64,000 nucleotides of DNA from positions 1 to 64,000 of the IMG/VR virus record IMGVR_UViG_3300043411_002995. The stretch is one strand, 5' to 3'. A model generated the notes under the pieces. It made no database searches and had not been told where the DNA came from. It saw nothing but the letters and a program-made list of their open reading frames with translations. The stretch comes from a virus. Of the stretch, positions 55,815 through 63,945 are shown one piece after another. Position numbers and translations under genes: made by a program. Each line of letters opens with the position of its first letter. Position 1 is the first letter of the stretch.

Positions 55815-56711
55815 TCAGGTCAGCGTCATCTTGGCCGCGGCGCGCAGGTTGCCGTAGCCCATGCCGACGTACTCCCAGGTCTGCCACGACACCATGTCAC
55901 CGCGCTTCTCGATGTAGAACTTGGTGTCGTTCAGGATGTAGAAGTTGCCGAGGTACTTCGGGTCCGTGAAGATGTACAGGGTGCCGGGCACCACGATCGA
56001 CGACTTGATCGTCACCACCAGCTTGTGGCCGAGGATGGTGTTGTACTTGTAGCCGTTGACCAGGATCTCGCTGGCCAGCGGGGAGCCGATCACGGCGCCC
56101 TCCTGGGTCATGAAGTCGTCCCAGTCGGCCTTGTGCATCAGGATGGTGCCGACGGCGAGCTCGTCGGTGTCCAGCGCCTTGAAGAGCTTGACCAGGTTCT
56201 CGCTGGTCGCCGGGCCGGCGGCCGCGGGGGCGATGGTCTTGCCGTTCGCCGCGATCACCGCGTCGGTGAACTCGATGAACTTGCCGTCCTCGATCTTCTG
56301 GATGTCCTTGACCGAGTTCTCCTCGATGACCTTGGTCACCGGGTAGTCGTAGGCCAGGAGCTCCGCCTCGTTCTTCTTGAACTTGTCGGACTCGATCTTG
56401 AAGAACGGGATCTCGTAGCGGTCGCTCTCGATGTACCGCTCGTGGGTCTTGCCCCGGAAGTTGACCGCGGCCGCCGAGCTCTGCGGCTCGATGTCGACGA
56501 TCTTGACCAGGGTGTCGTGGTTGACCGACCGCTGGCAGTCGGCCTTGGTGAGGTACTCCGGCGGCAGGATGCTGCGCACGAAGCTGACCTCGCGGAGGCG
56601 CTCGCGCACGAAGGCACCGCCGGCCTGGGCGGCCTTCTCGAGGCCGTCCGCCGTGTCCAGGCGCGAGACGAAGAGGTTGTTGAAGGTGGCCGCGTCGATC
56701 TGGGGGTCCAT
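55815..56711 (-). CDS. Major capsid protein
   Basis: A 298-aa shell protein. The C-terminal half shows HKADWDDFMTQ, GYKYNTILGHKLVVTIKS and a final YVGMGYGNLRAAAKMTL, the usual HK97-type capsid ending. An N-terminal helical segment (EKAAQAGGAFVRERLRE) may be an N-arm or removed piece. Position downstream of protease, scaffold-like and decoration-like genes matches. AGGAG lies before ATG 56711. Confidence 0.8.
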   Translation of the reverse strand: MDPQIDAATFNNLFVSRLDTADGLEKAAQAGGAFVRERLREVSFVRSILPPEYLTKADCQRSVNHDTLVKIVDIEPQSSAAAVNFRGKTHERYIESDRYEIPFFKIESDKFKKNEAELLAYDYPVTKVIEENSVKDIQKIEDGKFIEFTDAVIAANGKTIAPAAAGPATSENLVKLFKALDTDELAVGTILMHKADWDDFMTQEGAVIGSPLASEILVNGYKYNTILGHKLVVTIKSSIVVPGTLYIFTDPKYLGNFYILNDTKFYIEKRGDMVSWQTWEYVGMGYGNLRAAAKMTLT

Positions 56712-56764
56712 CTGGTCGTTCTCCTGGCGCTGAGGTGGTTGGTGGGGGTGGGCCTACCGTGGCC

Positions 56765-57271
56765 TCAGAGACCCGGCGACTCGTAGTGGAGGACGCCGCT
56801 GGCGACCTCGATGACGCGCCCGACGACGCCCTGCAGCTGGCGCGCGTCCATGGTCGCCGGGTTGGGGGCGTCGAGGTAGCCGCGGTCCTCGGCGGCGTCG
56901 AACACGACGACCAGGAGGTAGCCGGGGGCGAAGGTGCCGCCGGTGTTGTAGAACGTGGTCTTGGCCTGGTACGTCCCGCTCAGGACGGTGATCGCGCCGG
57001 TGGCCAGGGTGTCGGACTGGCCATCGCCGCCCGGCACGCGGAGGGTCCAGCAGACCTTGGCGCCGAGGGCGGGCGAGTTGATGTCGTCGGCGACGACGAC
57101 CTTGGCGGCCTTGGTGACGCCACCGCTGGTGGCGGGCTTGACCCACTCGCCCGGATCGAACCGGAGGGTGGTGTCGACGACGAGCAGGTCCTGGCGGAGC
57201 ATCTCGTCGCCGCCACGGACGATCTCGAAGTCGCGGGCGGCGCGGACATCCTTGGGAACGGGGAAGGTCAT
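56765..57271 (-). CDS. Probable capsid decoration or stabilising protein
   Basis: A 168-aa protein of alternating strands (CWTLRVPGGDGQSDTLATGA; AKTTFYNTGGTFAPGYLLVV) with short helices near the end. A small beta-rich protein transcribed immediately before the major capsid gene is usually a decoration protein. Inferred from order and composition. ATG 57271 follows AGGAGAG. Confidence 0.6.
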   Translation of the reverse strand: MTFPVPKDVRAARDFEIVRGGDEMLRQDLLVVDTTLRFDPGEWVKPATSGGVTKAAKVVVADDINSPALGAKVCWTLRVPGGDGQSDTLATGAITVLSGTYQAKTTFYNTGGTFAPGYLLVVVFDAAEDRGYLDAPNPATMDARQLQGVVGRVIEVASGVLHYESPGL

Positions 57272-57293
57272 CTGTCTCTCCTGGGGTCTGGGG

Positions 57294-57620
57294 TCAGTCG
57301 GCCAGCGTGTGGAAGAACGCCGTCACCGCAGAATCGCCGCCGGCAACCGTGCCGCCAGCGCTGGCGACCTTGCCGAGATCCGGCATGTCGACGTCGAGCT
57401 CGAGCGCCTGCTCGAGCACCTCGAGGTTCTTCTCGAGGAGCGAGGCCACCTTGATCTGGAAGGCCTCGTAGGACTCGAAGGGCGGGATCTTCCCCCGCTC
57501 CACCATCGAGAACGCGAGCTTCGTCGCGTCCTCGCGCTTCTGCGCCCGGTCCAGCGCGTCAGCCGCCTCCTTCAGGAGGTCGTTCTTGTCGTCGATCTTG
57601 ATCACGTCGTTGGTCGCCAT
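57294..57620 (-). CDS. Helical virion-module protein
   Basis: A 108-aa protein starting MATNDVIKIDDKNDLLKEAA, largely helical and acidic. GAGGAG lies a few bases before ATG 57620. VASAGGTVAGGDSAVTAFF is an apolar, small-residue stretch near the end. Preceded by a candidate promoter-operator site. Function unknown; it may be part of the prohead core. Confidence 0.6.
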   Translation of the reverse strand: MATNDVIKIDDKNDLLKEAADALDRAQKREDATKLAFSMVERGKIPPFESYEAFQIKVASLLEKNLEVLEQALELDVDMPDLGKVASAGGTVAGGDSAVTAFFHTLAD

Positions 57621-57671
57621 GTTCTCCTCGGGGTCGTGTCGATGATCGGCTGACCGTCCGGGAGTCGCAGC

Positions 57672-57709
57672 TTGAGATCCCATCCTCTCACGGGATCTCA
57701 ATACGTCAA
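57672..57709 (-). promoter_or_regulatory. Promoter-like site with overlapping palindrome
   Basis: TTGACG (57709-57704) stands beside a perfect inverted repeat TTGAGATCCC-N10-GGGATCTCAA (57701-57672 on the leftward strand). A possible -10 is GAGGAT at 16 bases. The site lies between two virion genes. The shared TTGACGTAT string with the promoter at 32390 supports a promoter; the arms could bind a repressor or form a hairpin terminator. Confidence 0.45.
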
Positions 57710-57710
57710 C

Positions 57711-58568
57711 TCAGCCGTTGACGATGACCACGCCGGACTTCTTCTTCTCGGGCTCGGACTTCCCGCCGTTGATCGCGCGGTACGCGAGCGCGCCGCCGCC
57801 GAGGTACAGCGCCGGCTTCTTCATCTTCTTGAGCTGGTCGTTGGTCACGCCGAGCTGCGTGCCGCCGATGTTGACGCCGAGCGCCTTGCCACCGGCCGCC
57901 CCGCCGCTCGCCGCCGAGGCGGCGGGCGTGACCGCCTGCCGGAGCTCCTTCATGGCGGGCAGGTGGGCGAAGCCCTTGTTGTCGCCCAGGATCGCGTGGA
58001 CGGTGGCGTCGGGGTACTTCTTCCGGAGCTTCTCGACGAACTTCATCTTCTCGATGTCGCCGAGGCCATCGTAGGCCCGCGCCGAGCTCTTCCAGCTGCG
58101 GAGCGCGCTCTCCGCATGCTGCTTCGCCTTGTCGACGGTGGACCCGGCGCGACTGGAGCGCAGGCTCGAGCCGATCTCGCCGAAGAACCGGCGGATGCCG
58201 CCGGGTGCCGCGGCCTTCTCGAGGAACTCGGCGATCGCCTCGGGCGAATGGCCGGCCTCGAGCGCCACCTTGATGAAGGCGGCGGTGTCCACGGTGGGCG
58301 CCGCCGGCGCCGCCGTCTTGGTCTGGCCGCCGTCGATGGCGGCGATCTCCGCCATCGTCCGACGGATGATCTCGACGGACGCGACCTTCTCGGCCAGGGT
58401 CGCGTTCCCCGCCGCGACCTGGTCGGCCGGCGAGGCCTCGGCTGCACGGCGACACCGCGCGGCGAGCTTGGAGAAGTCGGGCTTCGCCGGCGCCGCCGTC
58501 TTGGTGTGCCGAGCGCCGAGGTTGTTCACCCCGGTCTCGTTGAGCAGCTCGTCGAGTGTGAAGCCCAT
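57711..58568 (-). CDS. Prohead-core-type or inner-capsid protein
   Basis: A 285-aa Ala-rich helical protein with repeated KTAAPA tripeptide patterns (HTKTAAPAKP; QTKTAAPAAP), an early DELLNE, and a Gly/Ala-rich C-terminal segment followed by a charged end. No enzyme motif. Position between the protease and the capsid gene suggests a core or packaged internal protein. ATG 58568. Confidence 0.55.
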   Translation of the reverse strand: MGFTLDELLNETGVNNLGARHTKTAAPAKPDFSKLAARCRRAAEASPADQVAAGNATLAEKVASVEIIRRTMAEIAAIDGGQTKTAAPAAPTVDTAAFIKVALEAGHSPEAIAEFLEKAAAPGGIRRFFGEIGSSLRSSRAGSTVDKAKQHAESALRSWKSSARAYDGLGDIEKMKFVEKLRKKYPDATVHAILGDNKGFAHLPAMKELRQAVTPAASAASGGAAGGKALGVNIGGTQLGVTNDQLKKMKKPALYLGGGALAYRAINGGKSEPEKKKSGVVIVNG

Positions 58569-58606
58569 GTGAGTTCCCCCGGATCGAAGATCGGAAGCGA
58601 CGGGGC

Positions 58607-59092
58607 TCAGCGGCCCATGTGCTTGGCGAGCAGCCGCGACACGTACTGCGGATCCGCCGCCATCTTGGCGAGGATCTTCTTCTTCCGCGCCCGGACCTTG
58701 GCGGCCGAGGTCTTCTCCTCGCCGCTGTCCTCCTTGGACTCGCGCGGCTCGGTCTTCTCCTCGTACTCGGAGTCGTCCTCCTCGTCGCCCTCCTTCTTCT
58801 CCTTCTTCTTGCCGCCCATGGCCGCGGCCATGGCCTCCTCGAAGGCGGACTTCTTGTCCGCCTCGCCGGCGCCCGGCATCGCCTCGTCGACGGCGATCTT
58901 CACCATGTCGGCGAAGACGTGGTGGGCGAGGGTACGACCGATCGCGTCGTAGTCCTGCGCCTGCTTGAGGAGGCCGGGGTCGACCTGGCTGAGGTCGCGG
59001 GCGGGCGGGAGCCCCTGCGCGGCGCGCACCTGCGCGACCTTCTCGTGATCGCGCGACTGCATCGCGCCGAAGACTGCCTTGAGCGAGTTCAT
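58607..59092 (-). CDS. Scaffold-like protein with shared virion motif
   Basis: A 161-aa protein. The middle contains DYDAIGRTLAHHVFADMVKI, one of three copies in this cluster of a DA-[AI]-GR...F..x.K motif, followed by a very charged Lys/Glu tail (KKKEKKEGDEEDDSEYEEKT) like that of many phage scaffold proteins. ATG 59092. Probable scaffold or core component. Confidence 0.6.
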   Translation of the reverse strand: MNSLKAVFGAMQSRDHEKVAQVRAAQGLPPARDLSQVDPGLLKQAQDYDAIGRTLAHHVFADMVKIAVDEAMPGAGEADKKSAFEEAMAAAMGGKKKEKKEGDEEDDSEYEEKTEPRESKEDSGEEKTSAAKVRARKKKILAKMAADPQYVSRLLAKHMGR

Positions 59093-59138
59093 GGTGTGCT
59101 CCGCGTTCGTGGGGGGAGGTGGGTCGGCTACGCCAGGC

Positions 59139-59852
59139 TCAGGCCTGGAGGTCGCGGACCGTGGCGAAGCCGAGCGGCGAGCCGCCACCCAGGCCGATCG
59201 CGGCCGCCTCGGGGTCGGTGCCGGTGCCCTGGCCGGCCGAGATGGTCTTGGTCGGGGCGAGGGTGTCCGAGTAGGTCTGCTTCGGGCCGGGGCCCGAGGT
59301 GACCATCTTCTCGTCGTGGTTCGCCGACCCGGCGAAGTTGGTCTCGAGCGTGGGCAGGCCGCGCTCGCCGAGCGCCGGGGTCTTCGCCCCCGACTCCGAC
59401 TCGGTCATCTGGTTGTCGGGGGCGGTCGTCGCCAGGCCCTCGGCCAGCTTGTGGAACTCGGAGAAGAAGCCGCGCGCCATGATGCGGCCGGCGGCGTCGT
59501 ACTCCTGCGCGACCTTCATGATCTGGCCGTCGTCCTCGTCGGCGACCTGCTCCTCGGCCTCGGCGGCCGCGAGCTTCTCCGCCATGGCGGCGAAGTCGAC
59601 GTCGTCCTGCTCGACCTCGGGCGCCGGCGCGTGAGCGGCGGCCGCGGCCTGCTTGACGTGATCCTGATCGGTGAGCGCGAGGTAGAGGCTGGCGAGCGAG
59701 TTCATCTGGTCTCCTCCGGAGGCGAGCTTGGTGTGGTCGCCGCCGGTGGCGGCAGGCTTGCGCGCCGGCGGCGCGCCGGTCGCGGAATCGTGGGTCGTGG
59801 TCTCGGTGCTGGCGGACGCGAACTTGTTCATCAGGTCGCTGAGGGTGGGCAT
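59139..59852 (-). CDS. Prohead-core-type protein with shared motif
   Basis: A 237-aa protein. EYDAAGRIMARGFFSEFHKL near residue 115 is the second copy of the shared motif. The rest is Ala/Thr-rich helix and disordered linker with a KVAQ-type recurrence. It has no enzyme motif. Starts with ATG 59852, three bases after the protease stop, so the two genes are tightly coupled. Probably a core or internal protein. Confidence 0.55.
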   Translation of the reverse strand: MPTLSDLMNKFASASTETTTHDSATGAPPARKPAATGGDHTKLASGGDQMNSLASLYLALTDQDHVKQAAAAAHAPAPEVEQDDVDFAAMAEKLAAAEAEEQVADEDDGQIMKVAQEYDAAGRIMARGFFSEFHKLAEGLATTAPDNQMTESESGAKTPALGERGLPTLETNFAGSANHDEKMVTSGPGPKQTYSDTLAPTKTISAGQGTGTDPEAAAIGLGGGSPLGFATVRDLQA

Positions 59853-59854
59853 GG

Positions 59855-61672
59855 TCAGATCTCCTTCATGCGCCGCGCGAGCCGCTGGACCGACTCGAGG
59901 ATCGAGGCGTCGAGAGCCGGATCGCTCATCAGCCCGCCGAACTTGGTGAGGTGGTGAGTCGCGCGATCGTGCGGTGCTGCAACAGACGCGAGTCGCTCGA
60001 AGCCTCCACGGCTCCCGGCTTGCGATCGTTGCTGTTGAACACCTGCATGGATGTACGCGAGTGGGATCAATCCTGTGATCCCGGCCGTCTTGCGCTGATG
60101 GTAGGCTGGGCCGTTTTTTGCGTCAAGTCCGGCACCTGTGCCGTGGGGCTCCAGATCCCGCGGCGCCCCCAGCTGTTGCGCTGCCACGGTCGCCCCGACA
60201 CCTGCGCTGATCAGGAGCGGGAGCATCCAAGGGTGCTTCGCGATCGCGCGCACCGGCGACGGCGCCTTCTCGACCAGCTGGGGGAACGCCCGACGGAAGA
60301 CCATGAACCCGGCGGCGAGTGCGAGGCTGGCGGGCACCACGCCGGGCATACCCGACGAGAGCCGTCGCTGCTCGTTCGTCATGGGATACCACTGGCTGTC
60401 GCGGTTGTACCCCTCGATCTCCCCGCGCTTCTCCATCCGCTCGAGGCGGGCGGCGAGGATCTCGGGATAGCAGCTCCGGTCGGCGATGTAGGGGCGCAGC
60501 TGCAGCGCGACCTTCTCGCTGACGTCGTGCTCGCTCAGGTGCTCGAGCTCGCGTGCCCACTTCGGCATCGGGCCAGGCCGGTGCTCGTCGAACACCAGGC
60601 GGTGGGCCGCCAGCTTGTCCGCGAGGGCACGGGCGCCCTGCTTGACCAGGATGATCCGCTGGAACTCCTGCGGGCGCAGGTCGATCCCCAACGCGGCGAG
60701 CGTGGCGAAGATCTCGCGCAGCGGGAAGCCCGTGAGCTGGTTGAGCAGCGCCGGCGGCAACGCCGGCTCGGTCGACTTGACCGCACCGGCGTCCTCCATG
60801 AAGGCGTCGACCTTCGCCTGGTCGGACGGCGTCACGCCCTCGATCTTCGTCTCGCCCGCCGGGACCTCCTTGGTCAGGTCGGCGGTCTTGCGCGCCGAGC
60901 TCGCCTTCTCGGCGGCCGCGTACTTGGCGTAGAAGCTCTCGCCGAGCTCGGCCGAGCTCGGCCGGATCTCGTAGATGCACCCATCGTGCGCGACCTTCTT
61001 CAAGACGTGGCTCGCCTTCTCGGCACCGATCGTCACGAAGGAAATGTCGAAGAACTTCGGCTTGTCGTTGAACGCGAAGACCCGCCGTCCGTCCGGCAGG
61101 ATCTTGTTCATCTGGTAGCGGAGGTGCGGGCAGTACTCGGCCCGGTTCTTCGCGCGGTTGCCGCAGACGGAGCAGCGGTCCCACGGGACCCGGCACCCCA
61201 TCGAGACGTCCCAGTACCGGTTCGCGGCGAGGTCGCCGAGGATGTCCTGGCACTTCGCGTCGTCGACGCGGACGATCAGCAGGACGCGGTGCATGCCCGG
61301 GTCGTAGGCCGAGAGCGTGACCTTCTCGCCGTACGCCCGCGCCGGGTCCTTGTTGACGTGGTGCTTGAACGGGTAGGCGTAGTGCTGGAACGTCTCGTAG
61401 CCGTACTCGGGACCGGGGTGGCGCAGCGCCTCCTCGGGGAAGTAGTCGCCGTTGACGTTCGACCCGTAGTACTCGCCCGACCCCATCGCGTCGATGAGCA
61501 GCTGGGTCTTGCCCGGGATCGGCGCCGCCGATCGCAGGTACTGCTCGATGGACGCGGGGAGCTCGCGCGCCATCTTGATGTGGCCGATCGACCGCTCGAG
61601 GTTGGCCTCGATCGGGAAGATGTGCGGGCCGGTCCGCGCGTCGTACCCAGCGTAGTTGATCAGCTTGTACAA
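59855..61672 (-). CDS. Prohead serine protease with C-terminal extension
   Basis: A 605-aa prohead core protease that trims capsid and core proteins. Residues 55-220 carry the family layout: NVNGDYFPEEAL (73-84), a His at 104-105 before HVNKDPARAYG, YDPGMHRVLLIVRVD, and VSMGC with Ser157. C160, C167, C170, C181 and H183 make a zinc site that many large-phage prohead proteases share, and NDKPKFFDISFVTI closes the core. Residues 350-605 form an unusual extension with helical and hydrophobic stretches (GVVPASLALAAGFMVF; WMLPLLISAGVGATVAAQQL). Start TTG 61672, five bases after the previous stop; it has only a weak GGAAG. Confidence 0.75.
   Translation of the reverse strand: MYKLINYAGYDARTGPHIFPIEANLERSIGHIKMARELPASIEQYLRSAAPIPGKTQLLIDAMGSGEYYGSNVNGDYFPEEALRHPGPEYGYETFQHYAYPFKHHVNKDPARAYGEKVTLSAYDPGMHRVLLIVRVDDAKCQDILGDLAANRYWDVSMGCRVPWDRCSVCGNRAKNRAEYCPHLRYQMNKILPDGRRVFAFNDKPKFFDISFVTIGAEKASHVLKKVAHDGCIYEIRPSSAELGESFYAKYAAAEKASSARKTADLTKEVPAGETKIEGVTPSDQAKVDAFMEDAGAVKSTEPALPPALLNQLTGFPLREIFATLAALGIDLRPQEFQRIILVKQGARALADKLAAHRLVFDEHRPGPMPKWARELEHLSEHDVSEKVALQLRPYIADRSCYPEILAARLERMEKRGEIEGYNRDSQWYPMTNEQRRLSSGMPGVVPASLALAAGFMVFRRAFPQLVEKAPSPVRAIAKHPWMLPLLISAGVGATVAAQQLGAPRDLEPHGTGAGLDAKNGPAYHQRKTAGITGLIPLAYIHAGVQQQRSQAGSRGGFERLASVAAPHDRATHHLTKFGGLMSDPALDASILESVQRLARRMKEI
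60098..60126 (-). promoter_or_regulatory. Internal promoter candidate
   Basis: Read leftward: TTGACG (60126-60121), 17-base spacer, TACCAT (60103-60098). It lies within the end of the protease gene about 240 bases before the start of the next gene. Good match, but in coding sequence and far from a start codon, so chance is possible. Confidence 0.3.
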
Positions 61673-61676
61673 GCGA

Positions 61677-62516
61677 TCACTTCCACCGGGCGTTCCCGCC
61701 CGCGACGGACGCTGACGGCCTGACCCGCGGCGTCTGCGGCGCCTGCTCGCTCCGAGCTTCGGCCGCCTGCATCCGCTGCACCTTCTCCTCGATGGTGACC
61801 GGCCCACGCTTCGGCGCCGTCGGCCGGACTGCGCCGCCCATCCGCCCCTCGCGGATCTCGCCCACGTTGCGGTTGGCATCGGACCAGCGCTGAGCCTTGT
61901 TCGAGGGGGCGTTGTAGGCGGCCTCGGCGCGCGCCTTGGTCGCGGTGTAGTCCGTCCTCCGCGCCTGCATCCGCGCCTTGCGCGCGTCGGCCTCGGCCTG
62001 CGTGAGCTGCTTCCCAGAACCTGACGCGCGCGCCTGGGCGTTGACCAGCTCGCCGCCGACCATCACCTTGCGGCCCGGCGCGTTGTTGGCGTCGAACTTC
62101 TTGTTGTAGGCCTGCTCGCTGATGACGCGCTGCGCGCGCTGCGGGGCTGTCTCCCACGGCACGCCGGGGTCACCGCGACCGCCACCGCCCCCCTGCTTCT
62201 TCGGGGTGGCGGGCGGTGGAGTCGGATCTCCGGCCTTGCTCGGGCGGTAGCCGGGCGACGGACGCCATCCCTGGGGTGCGTTCTTCGCCGGCGACTCCAT
62301 CTTCTGGGTCGGGATGGCGCCGAGCAGGTTGCCGCCGGGCGCGCCCATCTGGTTGGGCGGCTTGGGCGCCGGCGCGCCGGGGACGCCGGTCGAAGGAGGG
62401 CGAACGATGCCGCCGGGCGGCGGCGGACGTGGAACCGACGGCACGCCAGCCGGCGCACCCCAAGGCCCTGCGACCTTGAGGAGCTCGTCGGCGAAGCCTG
62501 CGAGGTATCGGTTCAC
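61677..62516 (-). CDS. Pro/Ala-rich virion-module protein with F-x-DEL start
   Basis: A 279-aa protein starting MNRYLAGFADELLKVAGPWG, the third F-x-DEL protein of the cluster. Residues 20-125 are Pro/Gly-rich and disordered; residues 130-279 are helical and charged (RAQRVISEQAYNKKFDANNA). Its stop is five bases before the protease start. Probably an internal head or core component. Confidence 0.55.
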   Translation of the reverse strand: MNRYLAGFADELLKVAGPWGAPAGVPSVPRPPPPGGIVRPPSTGVPGAPAPKPPNQMGAPGGNLLGAIPTQKMESPAKNAPQGWRPSPGYRPSKAGDPTPPPATPKKQGGGGGRGDPGVPWETAPQRAQRVISEQAYNKKFDANNAPGRKVMVGGELVNAQARASGSGKQLTQAEADARKARMQARRTDYTATKARAEAAYNAPSNKAQRWSDANRNVGEIREGRMGGAVRPTAPKRGPVTIEEKVQRMQAAEARSEQAPQTPRVRPSASVAGGNARWK

Positions 62517-62528
62517 GTCGATGGCCGA

Positions 62529-62933
62529 TCAGCCGCCCTGCGGGCGCGGCGGGAGCGGACCGTTGCCCAGGGTGACCTTGGCCTTCGGCGCGGCCTTCGG
62601 CGCGGGCATGCCCGGGTTCTTGTGCTGGCCGGTGACCGGGTTCATCTTGGTCTTGCTGCCGAACGCCTGGCCGGGGGCGTTGGTGTCGGTGGGCGCCGGG
62701 ACCTTGGGCACGCCGCCGCCCGGGCCCTTGCGGCCGGCGCGGCCACCCGCGAACGGGTCGTAGCCCGAACCGGTGGCGTCGGCGAGCTTGCTCAGCTCGT
62801 CGGCGAACGCGCGCGCGGTGATCCGGCCCGCGGCGTCCTCCTCCTCCGCCTGCTTGATGATCTCGGCAGCCTGCTTCTCGAGCTCGGCATCCTTCGACGC
62901 CATGGTGTCGTACACGTCCGTGAGGGTTCGCAT
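62529..62933 (-). CDS. Small core-type protein with shared motif
   Basis: A 134-aa protein, AAGGAG before ATG 62933. EEDAAGRITARAFADELSKL at about 30-50 combines the DA-A-GR motif with the F-x-DEL-x-K element in one segment, so it links the two motif families. The C-terminal 80 residues are Gly/Pro-rich and basic, probably disordered. Confidence 0.6.
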   Translation of the reverse strand: MRTLTDVYDTMASKDAELEKQAAEIIKQAEEEDAAGRITARAFADELSKLADATGSGYDPFAGGRAGRKGPGGGVPKVPAPTDTNAPGQAFGSKTKMNPVTGQHKNPGMPAPKAAPKAKVTLGNGPLPPRPQGG

Positions 62934-62951
62934 CTCCGTGTCTCCTTCGGG

Positions 62952-63941
62952 CTAGCGCCCCGTGATCAGTTTTCGCACGCCGCCCAGAACAGTACCAGCG
63001 GCGTTGACAGGCGGCTTGCGCCCGAACATCCGCCCCACCCGGCGCGTCGCGCCGCCGGCGAGGCCCAGGCCCATCTTGCCGAGGACCAGGGCGGCGATGG
63101 CCGACCCCTGTGGGCTGCTGGTGATGGCCTTCACGGCCTCGTCGGCCTTGCCGGCCGCGCCGCGCGCGGCGATGCCGACGTTCTTCTTGAACTCGCTGCC
63201 GCGATCGCCGATGTAGTTCGAGGCGCGGTTCGCGTACTCCTCGGCGGAGGCGGCGCTCTTCTCGATCCCGAAGGACGTGCCGAGGAACCGGGGCGAGGCG
63301 TGCTTGCCCATCTGCGAGCTCGAGGTTGCGCGGAGCGACATCGAGCCGCCCTCCACGAGCCCGTGCTTCGCGCCGGGGGCGCCGTGGCTGGGCGCGCGCG
63401 CCTCGCTGCTGTGGAAGCGCTCGCCACCGGCCTCGAGCGGCGCCGGCTGCTCCTTGGCCGGACGGTGGAACCCGGTCGGCAGGCCGCTGTCGGCGTCCCA
63501 GTCGCTGGGCGCCGCGCCCGCGCACTTCACCGCGCCCTTCTTCTTGGGCTGGCCGGTGCCGTACATGCCGCCGCCGGCCTCCTCGCCACCGGAGTCCATC
63601 CCGCCAGGGGTCACGGCGGGGCTGGCGCCGGCCGGCTCGCTCGGCTTGGCCGGCTTGGTCGACGGGTCGTCCTTCGCGGCCTCCGCCATCTTCTGGTGGA
63701 AGGTCGCGTCGTCACGCCCGGGGAGGTCGCGGAAGAACCGCCCGCCGCGCGGCTGCGCGGCCTTCTGGAAGAACATCCCATCGCCAGCGACCTTCCCGAG
63801 CGGCTGGCGCTCGGGGTTGGTCTGCGGGTGCTTCTTCTCGGGGAGGTCGCTCATGTTCGGGGTCTCCTTCGCCCACTCTCGCGCCTTCTTGGGGTTCGTG
63901 GCGAAGAAGAGGCGCTGCTGGGCCTTGGACTCGAAGGGCAC
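62952..63941 (-). CDS. Phage protein with N-terminal KAQQRLFFA motif
   Basis: A 329-aa protein from GTG 63941 behind GAAGG. MPFESKAQQRLFFATNPKKA followed by REWAKET is a short motif seen at the start of many phage proteins (SKAQ.R...A..P..A..WA..T). Residues 40-250 are low-complexity, Gly/Pro/Ser-rich. The C-terminal 90 residues are Ala/Gly helix with a small hydrophobic segment. It may be an internal head protein; function unknown. Confidence 0.6.
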   Translation of the reverse strand: MPFESKAQQRLFFATNPKKAREWAKETPNMSDLPEKKHPQTNPERQPLGKVAGDGMFFQKAAQPRGGRFFRDLPGRDDATFHQKMAEAAKDDPSTKPAKPSEPAGASPAVTPGGMDSGGEEAGGGMYGTGQPKKKGAVKCAGAAPSDWDADSGLPTGFHRPAKEQPAPLEAGGERFHSSEARAPSHGAPGAKHGLVEGGSMSLRATSSSQMGKHASPRFLGTSFGIEKSAASAEEYANRASNYIGDRGSEFKKNVGIAARGAAGKADEAVKAITSSPQGSAIAALVLGKMGLGLAGGATRRVGRMFGRKPPVNAAGTVLGGVRKLITGR

Positions 63942-63945
63942 GCGA

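Noticed and set aside
57672-57701. Simple terminator between 57711 and 57620
   Set aside because: The inverted repeat is perfect but has no T tract in the direction of transcription and stands beside a TTGACG box, so a promoter-operator is at least as likely.
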